Positions 16,699 to 24,957 of a DNA stretch of 64,000 nt are shown one piece after another. A model generated the notes under the pieces. It did not search any database, was not told the DNA's origin, and was given only the letters and a program-made list of their open reading frames with translations. The first letter of the stretch is position 1. Every line of letters begins with the position of its first letter. The translations under genes were made by a program, and so were the position numbers. This DNA comes from Halorubrum sp. CBA1229 (lineage in GTDB: Archaea; Halobacteriota; Halobacteria; Halobacteriales; Haloferacaceae), in the NCBI RefSeq assembly GCF_003721435.2, contig NZ_CP054585.1:2604001-2668000 (forward strand), written 5' to 3'.

Positions 16699-17868
16699 AT
16701 GACACAGCCACTCAAGATCGGCGTGCTGGGGTATCGGTTCATGGGGAAGGCGCACGCGAACGCGCTGGCGCGGCTGCCGATGTTCTTCCCCGACGCGCCC
16801 GACGTCGAGCGCCACACGCTCGTCGGCCGCGACGAGGAGGCGCTCGCGGAGGCCGCCGACCGGTTCGGCTTCTCGCACACGGCGACCGACTGGGCCGCCG
16901 CGATCGACGAGGTGGACGTATTCTACAACCTCGGCCCGAACCACGTCCACGCGGAGCCGTCGATCGCGGCCCTCGAGGCGGGCGTGCCCGTCCTCTGCGA
17001 GAAGCCGCTCGCGCCGACCCTCGACGAAGCGGCGGCCATGCGCGACGCCGCCGCCGAGGCGGACGTCCAAGCCGGAACCGCGTTCAACTACCGGTTCGTC
17101 CCGGCGATCCGCTACGCGAAGGGGCTGATCGAGGACGGCGAGCTCGGCGAGATCCGTCAGGTCCGCGGGCGCTATCTCCAGGACTGGCTCGTCGATCCCG
17201 AGGCGCCGTGGGCGTGGCGCATGGACGCCGACATGGCGGGCTCCGGCGCGCTCGGCGATCTCGGCGCGCACACGATCGACCTCGCGGACTTCCTCGTCGG
17301 CGACGAGGTCGGCGAGATCGACCGCCTCTCCGGTCACCTCCGGACGTTCGTCGACGAGCGCCCCGTGTACGCCGACGGCGACTCGGGGGAGGACGGTGAC
17401 GGCGGCGACGACGCTGACGACCCCGCCGTCGAGGAGTACCGTGACGTGACGGTCGACGACGCCTACTCCGCGCAGGTCGCCTACGAGTCGGGCGCGACGG
17501 GAACCTTCGAGGCGACTCGGTTCGCGACCGGCCACAAGAACGATCACACGATCGAGGTCCACGGCTCGAAGGGGAGCCTGAAGTTCTCCTTAGAGCGGCT
17601 CAACGAACTGGAGGTGCTCCGGGAGGGCGACCGCGGCTACCAGACGGTCCTCGTCACCGACGAGACCGACCCGTACGTCGACCACTGGTGGCCCCCCGGT
17701 CACGTCATCGGCTGGGAGCACACCTTCGTCCACGAGAACTACGAGTTCCTCTCCGCGGTCGCCGAGGGCGGCGAGTTCTCGCCGTCGTTCGCCGAGGGGT
17801 ACGCGGTCCAGGAGGTCCTCGACGCGATCGAGCGCTCCGACGAGCGCGGCGAGTGGATCACGCTCTGA
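16699..17868 (+). CDS. Gfo/Idh/MocA family NAD(P)-dependent oxidoreductase
   Basis: 389 residues. The N-terminal Rossmann domain begins IGVLGYRFMGKAHANAL; the family EKP motif is present in CEKPLAPTLDEA (around residue 97). The C-terminal domain includes MAGSGALGDLGAHTIDLADFLVG with the usual D..H catalytic pattern. An Asp/Gly-rich insert of ~25 residues sits near residue 230. Probably sugar or inositol oxidation with the upstream isomerase. The last 116 bases before the end recur 677 bases downstream, after an AT-rich insertion: this stop (GEWITL) may be an element-borne replacement of the original end (GEWVTVE at 18549). Confidence 0.88.
   Translation: MTQPLKIGVLGYRFMGKAHANALARLPMFFPDAPDVERHTLVGRDEEALAEAADRFGFSHTATDWAAAIDEVDVFYNLGPNHVHAEPSIAALEAGVPVLCEKPLAPTLDEAAAMRDAAAEADVQAGTAFNYRFVPAIRYAKGLIEDGELGEIRQVRGRYLQDWLVDPEAPWAWRMDADMAGSGALGDLGAHTIDLADFLVGDEVGEIDRLSGHLRTFVDERPVYADGDSGEDGDGGDDADDPAVEEYRDVTVDDAYSAQVAYESGATGTFEATRFATGHKNDHTIEVHGSKGSLKFSLERLNELEVLREGDRGYQTVLVTDETDPYVDHWWPPGHVIGWEHTFVHENYEFLSAVAEGGEFSPSFAEGYAVQEVLDAIERSDERGEWITL
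17746..17861 (+). repeat. Direct repeat, copy 1: 3' end of the Gfo/Idh/MocA gene
   Basis: 116 bases that recur at 18423-18538 with two mismatches and no indels. The copies are offset by 677 bases and flank an AT-rich insertion. See the finding on the regenerated gene end. Confidence 0.95.
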
Positions 17869-17947
17869 CCGCGACGGAGCGCTACCCCGTATCTGCTGAT
17901 AAAAATAGTCAACTGCCAGAATAGTTTCATCATAATCTATACGCTGT

Positions 17948-18226
17948 CTAAAGTTTCCAAACGACGATCCCACCAATTACCATCGGGAGAAGGTGAGCGA
18001 TGTTAATTATTGTTCTTGGCTGTTGGCCAACGGCAATCGCCTCATTCGGTATGAGCGACTGATACGCCGGCCACACCGGGATTGAAATGAATGGGGCAAA
18101 AAAATGCCATACAGAGACAATCACGACGAGCATCGCCAAATACCGAATAGCATTCTTACTCTTTATCCGGAGCCAATATAACCAACTACGCCCCTTATTG
18201 GTCGACAAAGTGTCGTTTTGACTCAT
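17948..18226 (-). CDS. Small AT-rich membrane protein in the insertion
   Basis: 92 residues with two hydrophobic helices (about residues 29-48, YLAMLVVIVSVWHFFAPFI, and 75-90, INIAHLLPMVIGGIVVW) and a charged N-terminus. Base and codon use are much AT-richer than the flanking genes, and it lacks the acidic bias of neighbouring proteins. It is the only gene-like frame between the two copies of the duplicated gene end, so it is probably cargo of the insertion. No family recognised; a holin- or superinfection-type role cannot be shown. Confidence 0.55.
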   Translation of the reverse strand: MSQNDTLSTNKGRSWLYWLRIKSKNAIRYLAMLVVIVSVWHFFAPFISIPVWPAYQSLIPNEAIAVGQQPRTIINIAHLLPMVIGGIVVWKL

Positions 18227-18422
18227 AGCTATATGAGTAACCGACGAACACTAAAATTGAATGGTGATATAAAACCTACAATTTTGTGAGTAATTCCGGG
18301 TTTGGTTCCCTCTCCTCTTCGATTCATTCTCACGTTTGACTACCTTCATACGTCCGCTTGATGTTGGTATTTTGATAGTACCGGGTATACTCTTCTACAT
18401 GACCTTTGATGATAGGTGAAAC

Positions 18423-18548
18423 TTCCTCTCCGCGGTCGCCGAGGGCGGCGAGTTCTCGCCGTCGTTCGCCGAGGGGTACGCGGTCCAAGAGGTCCTCGAC
18501 GCGATCGAGCGCTCCGACGAGCGCGGCGAGTGGGTCACAGTCGAGTGA
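18423..18548 (+). pseudogene. Displaced 3' end of the Gfo/Idh/MocA gene (direct repeat, copy 2)
   Basis: 18423-18538 repeats 17746-17861 with 114 of 116 bases identical. It reads in frame as FLSAVAEGGEFSPS through to GEWVTVE and a stop at 18546-18548. There is no start codon in a coding context. Downstream sequence returns at once to high GC, whereas upstream is AT-rich, so this copy is probably the ancestral end of the gene, separated by the insertion. Confidence 0.8.
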
Positions 18549-18594
18549 GCGCTCGCGAGCGGGCGTTCACTCCGACCGCTCGCCCGGCCCGGCG

Positions 18595-19068
18595 TCAGAC
18601 GCCGACGCCGACGCCGCCGCCCGGCGTGCTGCCGCCGTTGTCCTCGCTCCATTCCTGGATCGCGGAGTCCTCGCCGTTATAGGTGCCGAGGGTCTCGCGG
18701 GTGTCGAACGCGACCGGCTCCCAGACCACGTCGAACTGCTCGTTCCCGGTCGCGTTCGGCACGACCACGCGATCGCCGGGTTCGACCACCCCGTCACCGG
18801 GCCACGCGCCGAACTCGACCTCGCCGTCGGGGTCCTCGCCGCGGACGTACAGCTCCTCGGCCGGGACGGGCTCGGGGCCGGCGGCGACGACGACGAGGTC
18901 ACCGTCCTCGTGTTCGACCTGGAACTCCGCGTCCGGCGGCGCGACCCCGTCGATCAGGCCGAACATCGCGGCTCCCACGACCGCCAGCAGCAGGACGACG
19001 ACGCCCACGAGCAGCCCCGTGCCGGCTATCGGGGTGAACCCCCGTTCGTCGTTCCTGAACCCTCGCAT
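18595..19068 (-). CDS. Type IV pilin-like/DUF1628-type secreted protein
   Basis: 157 residues. The N-terminus MRGFRNDERGFTPIAGTG followed by a ~20-residue hydrophobic helix (LLVGVVVLLLAVVGAAMFGL) matches archaeal class III signal peptides cut by PibD after the RG, with the helix retained for assembly. The soluble domain is acidic and beta-rich (EFQVEHEDGDLVVVAAG, VEFGAWPGDGVVEPGD) as in haloarchaeal pilin-like proteins. The C-terminus is Gly/Val-rich. Function beyond surface display or adhesion is unknown. Confidence 0.7.
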   Translation of the reverse strand: MRGFRNDERGFTPIAGTGLLVGVVVLLLAVVGAAMFGLIDGVAPPDAEFQVEHEDGDLVVVAAGPEPVPAEELYVRGEDPDGEVEFGAWPGDGVVEPGDRVVVPNATGNEQFDVVWEPVAFDTRETLGTYNGEDSAIQEWSEDNGGSTPGGGVGVGV

Positions 19069-19239
19069 TCGACTACCGCTCCGCGCGGCCCGGTATAAGA
19101 GTTTACGCGCCGCTTATCAGACGAGAGAACGGGTGACCCACGAGAGTGCGGGGAAGTCCGCCGTCGCCCGTGTCGGGTCGCCGCGCGGTCCGCCGCGCCG
19201 AACCGGAACCCCGTTATTCCACCCGTCCGAAAGGCGCAC

Positions 19240-19854
19240 GTGACATCGTGGATCGAGGACCCGGCGGGCGGGCGAGCGCGGGGGCCGCGCGGGCTCGCTC
19301 GCGCCTGGGTCGAGGCGCTCGTCCGGCCGCGTCGCCTCTTCGCCAACGGCGTGGCGCCCGGCGATCAGGCGCCCGCGCTGACGTTCGCCGTCGCCGTCGC
19401 CGCCGCGTTCGCGCTCGGCTGGATGGCCGCCGACCCGTCCGCCGTTCCGGGGATCGTCGCGTCCGTGCCCGTCTCCGCGCTGATCGCCTTCCTCGTCGTG
19501 GTCGCGCTCGCGGCCCCGGTCGGACTGCACCTGACCGCGGCCGTCGCGACCGTGAGCGTGATCCTCGCCAGCGTCGAGTTAGACGACGGGCTCTCGCTGC
19601 GGGACCGCGGCGGGGTCAGTGAGACCGTGCAGGTCGTCGCGTACGCGAGCTCGCCGATGGCGCTCGCCGGGCCGCCGGTCCCGGCGCTGCGGATCGCCTG
19701 CGGCGCGTACGCCGCGGCGCTGCTCCTGATCGGGTTCCGGGTCGTTCACGGGACCTCGTGGCCGCGCACGCTCGTCGCCGGGGTCCCGCCGGCCCTGCTC
19801 GGCTACGGCGTCGGCTACCGCGTGATCGCGTCGGTTCGGACGGTCCTCGCGTAG
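19240..19854 (+). CDS. Yip1-family multispanning membrane protein
   Basis: 204 residues with a GTG start (VTSWIEDP). A short amphipathic region with RPRRLFANGVAPGD precedes four to five transmembrane helices; the pattern of a P.rlF followed by helices is typical of archaeal Yip1-domain proteins. Role unknown; members are usually linked to membrane processes. Start chosen because GTG is the first start codon in the frame and is followed directly by the conserved-looking segment. Confidence 0.7.
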   Translation: MTSWIEDPAGGRARGPRGLARAWVEALVRPRRLFANGVAPGDQAPALTFAVAVAAAFALGWMAADPSAVPGIVASVPVSALIAFLVVVALAAPVGLHLTAAVATVSVILASVELDDGLSLRDRGGVSETVQVVAYASSPMALAGPPVPALRIACGAYAAALLLIGFRVVHGTSWPRTLVAGVPPALLGYGVGYRVIASVRTVLA

Positions 19855-20004
19855 CGGCGGGAGTGCGGTCACCTCGAACGGCGGGGCGCCCGGAGCGGTC
19901 TCGCTCGTTCGTGCCCGGAACTCGCCGCCGCGGTCGTTTCCGTCGAGTAGCTCCCGCGAGGCTTTCGACAACCGTTTTAGGCCCGAGGCTCTCGGTGTAC
20001 TCAA

Positions 20005-22311
20005 ATGGGATCCTGTATCATCTGTGGCGTCGACGTCGACGGCGGCGGTCGCATCTGCGACCCGCACCAGGAGGACGTCGTGTTCGACTTCCGCGGAAAC
20101 TCCCCCGACCAGCTCGTACCGGACCGGTTCTACCGCGGCGTCGTCGACGGCTACGCCGAGTTCGGCGTGTTCGTCGACCTCGCGCCGGGCGTGACCGGAC
20201 TCCTCCACCGCTCCGAGCTCGACCGGCGTCTCGACAGCCTCGACTGGGAGCCCGGTGACGAGGTGTTCGTCCAAGTGAAGGGCGTCCGCGACAACGGGAA
20301 CATCGACCTCGCGTGGTCGATCCGACAGGCCGACCGCGAGTTCCGCGGCGTGCTCGTCCAGGACGGCGACACCGAGTACCTCCCGGAGGAGGACGGCGAT
20401 GAGGACGCGGCCGAAGCGGACGAGGCCGCCGCGGCCGACGACGCTGCCGAGGTTGAGGGCGCTGCCGAGGTTGAGGGCGCTGCCGAGATTGAGGACGCTG
20501 CCGAGATTGAGGACGCTGCCGAGATTGAGGACGCTGCCGAGATTGAGGACGCCGCCGAGATTGAGGACGCCACCGAGACCGACGACGAAGCGACTGAATC
20601 CGAGACCGACGACGAGTCCGTCGACGCCGTGAGCGAGGACGCCGACAAAACGGCGGAGACGAGCGAGACGGTCGACGCGACCGAGGCAGCAGGCACCGAC
20701 ACCGCCGACAAAAGCGAGGCCGAGGCCGAGACCGAGAGCGGGGCGGAGGCCGAAAGGGAGAGCGAGGCCGAAAACGAGACCGACACCGAGAGCGAGGACG
20801 ACCTCGACGACGACCGCGAGCGCGTCGAGATCGGGACCCTCTCCGAGGCCGTCGGCGACGCGGTGCGGATCGACGGCGAAGTTGTCGGCGTCCGGCAGAC
20901 CGGCGGCCCCACCGTCTTCGAGGTCCGGGACGAGACCGGCGTCGTCGACGTGGCGGCGTTCGTCGAGCCCGGCGTCCGGGCGTACCCGGATGTCGAGGTC
21001 GGCGACGCGGTGCGGATCGACGGCGAGGTCGAGAGCCACCGGGGCGACGTGCAGGTCGAGTCCGAGGCGCTCGTCCTCCTCGAGGGCGAGGGGGCCGAGA
21101 CGGTCCGCCGCCGGCTCGCGGAGGCGCTCACCGACGAGGCGCGTCCCGACGGGCTCCAGCCGCTCGCGGGCGACGAGACGGTCGCGCAGCTCGCCGACGG
21201 ACTGCTCGACGCCGCGGAGGCGCTCCGCCGCGCGGTCCTCGAGTCACGCCCGATAGTCGTGCGCCACCCCGCCACCGCCGACGGCTACGTCGCCGGCGCG
21301 GCGGTCGAGCGCGCCGTGCTCCCGCTGATCCGCGACGAGCACGCCAAGAGCGACGCCGAGTACCACTACTTCACCCGACGACCGCTCGACGACCCGGTGT
21401 ACGGGATGGACGCGGCGACGAACGACGCGACCCGCATGCTGCAGGACCGCGACCGCCATGACGAGAAGCTCCCGCTCTTCTTACTCGTCGGCACCGGCTC
21501 GACCGTCGAGTCCGCGGACGGCATCGACCTGCTCTCCGTCTACGGCGTCGACGCCGTCGTCGTCGACGCCGAGGTCGCCGACCCCGAGACCCGCGAGGCC
21601 GTCGACACGCTCGTCTCGCCGGAGATCGAGTCGGTCGAGGGCGACCTCTCGACGGGCGCGCTGGTCGCCTCGCTGGCCTCCGCGGTCAACGACGAGGTCC
21701 GCGACGACCTGCGGCACCTCCCGGCCGTGAGCTACTGGGCGGACACCCCGGACCGCTACGTCGACCTCGCTCGCGACGCGGGCTACGACGTCGAGCGCGT
21801 CGCGGAGCTCCGCGAGGCCGTCGCGCTGGAGGCGTACTACCAGTCGTACCAGGACAAGCGCGAGCTGGTCGCCGACCTCCTCTTCGAGGACGGCGGCAAC
21901 CTCGCGGCGCACGTCTCCGAGCAGTTCCGTGAGAAGCTGGAGACGGAGGTCGAGACCGCGACCGCGAACGTCGTCACCGAGGCGGTCGACGGCGTCGAGT
22001 TCGACGTGCTCGACACCGACGGCTACACGCACCGATACGACTTCCCGCCGACGCCGCTCCTCCTCGACGACCTCCACCGCCGCCGCGTGAACGGCGAGGC
22101 GCACGCGACCGTCGGCATCGGCACCGACGAGCTGTACCTCCGGACGAGCGAGGACGTCTCCGTCCGCGACGTGGCCGAGCGCGCGGCAGAGCTCGCGCCC
22201 GCCGCCGACGTCACCACGGCCGGGCTCCGCGAGGGGAAAATCGAGTTCCTCTCGGGCGAGCGCGACGCCGTCGAGGACGCCGTCGTCGCCGCCGTCGCCG
22301 AAGCGTTCTGA
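20005..22311 (+). CDS. RecJ/Cdc45-like DHH-family protein with Zn finger, S1 and OB domains, catalytic residues degraded
   Basis: 768 residues. Domain order: Cys/His knuckle (CIICGVDVDGGGRICDPH, residues 2-19); S1 RNA/DNA-binding domain (~35-120, FYRGVVDGYAEFGVFVDLAPG); Asp/Glu-rich linker with EIEDAA repeats (~130-275); OB fold (~275-365); and a RecJ-like DHH phosphoesterase region (~410-768). Motif I reads RHPATADGYVAG instead of DxDG, LLVGTGS replaces the LLxDxGS motif, and VVVDAEVAD replaces DHH, so nuclease activity is probably lost. That recalls Cdc45 and inactive archaeal RecJ paralogs that act as replication or repair scaffolds. Monocistronic, with a TTTTAGG box about 30 bases upstream. 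Confidence 0.8.
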   Translation: MGSCIICGVDVDGGGRICDPHQEDVVFDFRGNSPDQLVPDRFYRGVVDGYAEFGVFVDLAPGVTGLLHRSELDRRLDSLDWEPGDEVFVQVKGVRDNGNIDLAWSIRQADREFRGVLVQDGDTEYLPEEDGDEDAAEADEAAAADDAAEVEGAAEVEGAAEIEDAAEIEDAAEIEDAAEIEDAAEIEDATETDDEATESETDDESVDAVSEDADKTAETSETVDATEAAGTDTADKSEAEAETESGAEAERESEAENETDTESEDDLDDDRERVEIGTLSEAVGDAVRIDGEVVGVRQTGGPTVFEVRDETGVVDVAAFVEPGVRAYPDVEVGDAVRIDGEVESHRGDVQVESEALVLLEGEGAETVRRRLAEALTDEARPDGLQPLAGDETVAQLADGLLDAAEALRRAVLESRPIVVRHPATADGYVAGAAVERAVLPLIRDEHAKSDAEYHYFTRRPLDDPVYGMDAATNDATRMLQDRDRHDEKLPLFLLVGTGSTVESADGIDLLSVYGVDAVVVDAEVADPETREAVDTLVSPEIESVEGDLSTGALVASLASAVNDEVRDDLRHLPAVSYWADTPDRYVDLARDAGYDVERVAELREAVALEAYYQSYQDKRELVADLLFEDGGNLAAHVSEQFREKLETEVETATANVVTEAVDGVEFDVLDTDGYTHRYDFPPTPLLLDDLHRRRVNGEAHATVGIGTDELYLRTSEDVSVRDVAERAAELAPAADVTTAGLREGKIEFLSGERDAVEDAVVAAVAEAF
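20443..20568 (+). repeat. Seven 18-bp tandem repeats encoding EVEGAA/EIEDAA
   Basis: Seven units of 18 bases (two encoding AAEVEG, five encoding AAEIED) in the acidic linker of the RecJ-like gene. The five EIED units are nearly identical, indicating recent slippage or unequal recombination. Copy number can vary without frameshift. Confidence 0.95.
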
Positions 22312-22393
22312 TCGGAGGCGAATCGGTTCGAGGCCCGCCGCCGCGGTTTCTTTTAAAAGAACAGCGCCATCTCGACGTCGGTCCCGAGGACGG

Positions 22394-23050
22394 TCACCGC
22401 CGCGTGAACGGCCCGGGCGGGAGGATGAGGTCGTCGAGCTCGGCGAGGTGTTTCACGTTGAACACGACCTTCAGCTCGTCGCTCAGCGGGTAGCCGTTAC
22501 ACGAGAGCCGGAACCCGCGCGCCGCCAGCTCATCGGGCATGATGTGGTTGGCGGGCTGCGAGAGGTCGCCCTCGACGAGGTACACCGCGCAGTTCGCGCA
22601 GGCCCCGCCGCGACAGGAGAACGGCCACCCGAACCCGCGGTTCTCGGCCGCCTCCAGCAGGCTCTCGTCCGGCTGGACGAGCAGGCGGCCGTGCTCGGCC
22701 TCGCCGAGGTCCGCGTGCGAGGCCTTTTTAAATAGATCGTCGTCGTCGAGCGACCAGCCGTAGTCGGCGAGGGCGTCGTAATCGAGGAACTCGACGCGCA
22801 CGGGATCGACCTCGGCGGCCTCGTCCCCGTCGTCGGCCAGGTCGACCTCGGTGACGTCGGCGGCGGCGGCCCCGTTTCCGTTTCGGCTTTGCTCGTCGAT
22901 CTCGCGGTAGGCGCGCCTGACCAGTTGGAACTCCTCGACGGTCCCGCCCTGGTCGGGGTGAGCCTCCTTCACCCGTTCGCGGTAGGCGCGCTCTATCGCG
23001 GCCTCGTCCGCGTCCTCGTCGACTCGTAACACCTCGAACGGCGAGACCAT
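22394..23050 (-). CDS. J-domain fused to a plant-type 2Fe-2S ferredoxin
   Basis: 218 residues. Residues ~3-65 form a J domain with the HPD tripeptide (EAHPDQGG). After an acidic linker, residues ~125-215 form a 2Fe-2S ferredoxin with CRGGACANC and a later LSCNGYP giving the fourth cysteine. J domains stimulate Hsp70; the ferredoxin suggests a role in redox sensing or Fe-S delivery to a DnaK client. The ATG at 23050 is preferred; residues upstream have no J-domain similarity. Divergent from FEN-1. Confidence 0.88.
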   Translation of the reverse strand: MVSPFEVLRVDEDADEAAIERAYRERVKEAHPDQGGTVEEFQLVRRAYREIDEQSRNGNGAAAADVTEVDLADDGDEAAEVDPVRVEFLDYDALADYGWSLDDDDLFKKASHADLGEAEHGRLLVQPDESLLEAAENRGFGWPFSCRGGACANCAVYLVEGDLSQPANHIMPDELAARGFRLSCNGYPLSDELKVVFNVKHLAELDDLILPPGPFTRR

Positions 23051-23172
23051 TCGGTACCGAATCGTAGTCGACTGACGCACATAAACGCCCCACAAGCCGG
23101 CAGCGCGCGGTGGCGGATCGATGCGGCGCGCGAGTCGATGGTTTAAGAGCCGCCGCGCCGAGGGATCGAGTG

Positions 23173-24150
23173 ATGGGAAACGCCGATCTACGCGACCTCG
23201 CGGCGATCCGGGACGTCGCCTTCGAGGACATCGGGGGAGGCGTCGTCGCCGTCGACGCGCACAACTGGCTGTACCGGTATCTCACGACGACTGTCAAGTG
23301 GACGGCAGACGAGAAGTACACCACCGCCGACGGCGTCGAGGTCGCGAACCTGATCGGCGTCGTGCAGGGGCTCCCGAAGTTCTTCGAACACGACCTGATC
23401 CCGGTGATGGTGTTCGACGGGGCCGTCACCGACCTGAAGGCCGACGAGGTCGCGGACCGGCGCGAGAAGCGCGAGCGGGCCGAGGAGCGTCGGGCGGCGG
23501 CCCAGGAGCGCGGCGACGCGGTCGAGGCTGCCCGGCTCGAGGCCCGCACCCAGCGGCTCACGGAGACGATCCAGGAGACGACTCGCGAGCTGCTCTCCCT
23601 GCTCGACGTGCCGATCGTCGAGGCCCCCGCGGAGGGGGAGGCGCAGTGCGCGCATATGGCGGCGACGGGGACGGTCGACCACGCCGGCAGCGAGGATTAC
23701 GACACGCTGCTGTTCGGCGCCCCCACGACGCTCCGGCAGCTCACGAGCAAGGGCGACCCGGAGCTGATGGAGCTCGCGGCGACCCTCGACGAGCTCGGGC
23801 TGGACCGGCAGGGGCTCGTCGACGTCGCCATGCTGTGCGGCACCGACTTCAACGAGGGCGTCCACGGCGTCGGGCCGAAGACCGCGGTGACGGCCGTGAA
23901 GGAACACGGCGACCTGTGGGGGGCCCTCGACGCGCGCGGCGCCGAGATCCCGAACGCCGCGGAGATCCGCGAGCTGTTCATGAACCCGCCGGCGACCGAC
24001 GTCGACGTCGACGCGGACGTGAACCCCGACGTCGACGCCGCTCGCGCGTACGTCGTCGACGAGTGGGGCGTCGCGGCCGAGGAGGTCGAGCGGGGCTTCG
24101 AGCGCATCACGGAGTCGCAGGTCCAGACCGGGCTCGACCGGTGGTCGTGA
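23173..24150 (+). CDS. fen: Flap endonuclease 1 (FEN-1)
   Basis: 325 residues. N-terminal [19 protein letters not shown], and [19 protein letters not shown] match the XPG-N region. The I region has [12 protein letters not shown] and [10 protein letters not shown] with metal-binding acids, then [17 protein letters not shown] (helix-hairpin-helix with Asp). The C-terminus [11 protein letters not shown] is a degenerate PCNA-interacting peptide (QxxLxxW with Ser instead of the final Phe). It cuts 5' flaps in Okazaki fragment maturation and repair. TATA-like GTTTAAGAG is about 30 bases upstream. The ATG at 23173 gives the conserved N-terminus required for the active site. Confidence 0.95.
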   Translation: MGNADLRDLAAIRDVAFEDIGGGVVAVDAHNWLYRYLTTTVKWTADEKYTTADGVEVANLIGVVQGLPKFFEHDLIPVMVFDGAVTDLKADEVADRREKRERAEERRAAAQERGDAVEAARLEARTQRLTETIQETTRELLSLLDVPIVEAPAEGEAQCAHMAATGTVDHAGSEDYDTLLFGAPTTLRQLTSKGDPELMELAATLDELGLDRQGLVDVAMLCGTDFNEGVHGVGPKTAVTAVKEHGDLWGALDARGAEIPNAAEIRELFMNPPATDVDVDADVNPDVDAARAYVVDEWGVAAEEVERGFERITESQVQTGLDRWS

Positions 24151-24420
24151 ACGGGGTTGCGGCGAGCACGGTCCCCCGCCTCCCGTCGGGGTCGCAGTCA
24201 AGACGGACGGCGAGAGAACGACGCAGTGGCCGCGAACATACCTTTTATTTCCCCGTCGTGGGAAGGATGACCTACACGTGTCGTGGACCACCTCTCGACC
24301 GACGATTCCGCCGGTCGGCGCCTCGCGGGGGGCGGCCCGTCGGACCCGCGCGGCGCGGCGGAGCGCGTCGATCCGCTCGCGCCCGCAGAATCGGGTGTCC
24401 CACGACGACCACTTTCACCA

Positions 24421-24804
24421 ATGAGCTTCGAAGTTCCCGACGAGTTACGATACCTGGAATCGCACGAGTGGACCACGAGCGACGCCGACACCGTCCGCGT
24501 CGGCGTCTCCGACTTCGCGCAGGACGAGCTCGGCGACGTGGTCTTCGTCGAGCTCCCCGAGGTCGGCGACGAGGTGACCGCCGGCGAGCCGTTCGGCGTC
24601 GTCGAGTCGATCAAGGCCGTCTCGGACCTGTACGCGCCCGTCTCGGGCGAGGTTGTCGCCATTAACGAGGAGCTGTTCGACCGGCCGGAGCTCGTCAACG
24701 AGGACCCGTACGGCGACGGCTGGATGCTCGAGGTCGACGCGACCGAGGGCGGCGAGGCGGAGGGGCTCCTCGACGCCGACGAGTACGACGCGCAGATCGC
24801 GTAA
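24421..24804 (+). CDS. gcvH: Glycine cleavage system H protein
   Basis: 127 residues. The lipoyl domain carries the lipoylated lysine in [20 protein letters not shown] (around residue 63), with YLESHEWT at the N-terminus and [11 protein letters not shown] near the end. It shuttles the methylamine group between the P, T and L proteins. First gene of gcvH-gcvPA-gcvPB. A longer upstream frame from 24283 lacks family similarity. A TATA-like CCTTTTATTT at 24240 lies ~180 bases upstream, so the leader may be unusually long. Confidence 0.97.
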   Translation: MSFEVPDELRYLESHEWTTSDADTVRVGVSDFAQDELGDVVFVELPEVGDEVTAGEPFGVVESIKAVSDLYAPVSGEVVAINEELFDRPELVNEDPYGDGWMLEVDATEGGEAEGLLDADEYDAQIA

Positions 24805-24826
24805 CGACCGCGGACCGCGGACCGAA

Positions 24827-24849
24827 CCGAGTCCCGGAGCGGGACTCGG
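24827..24849 (+). repeat. Perfect hairpin between gcvH and gcvPA
   Basis: Ten-base arms CCGAGTCCCG and CGGGACTCGG with a 3-base loop. No T run follows, so it is unlikely to be a terminator. Its three-base loop resembles the palindromes in elements A/B and the coding repeats. It may affect stability or coupling of the gcv transcript. Confidence 0.75.
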
Positions 24850-24957
24850 CAGCCGACACACCACCATGACCACGCCACCCTTCGACGGACGACCCGGAAC
24901 CGGACGACAGAGCGACGGCGGACGCGCGGGGGCGAGCCGACGCGCGGGGACGAACCG

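Noticed and set aside
15700-17562. Long minus-strand frame opposite the isomerase and oxidoreductase genes
   Set aside because: Shadow of GC-rich codons; its Arg/Val-rich, basic composition contrasts with the acidic proteome, and the plus-strand genes have clear families.
24283-24420. N-terminal extension of gcvH
   Set aside because: H proteins begin close to the ESHEW motif; the upstream residues are basic and low complexity.
24151-24420. Glycine riboswitch upstream of the gcv genes
   Set aside because: No recognisable aptamer core; such riboswitches are not known from haloarchaea.
24827-24849. Intrinsic terminator between gcvH and gcvPA
   Set aside because: The hairpin is strong but lacks a following T run, and archaeal termination relies on T tracts. 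The genes are probably one operon.
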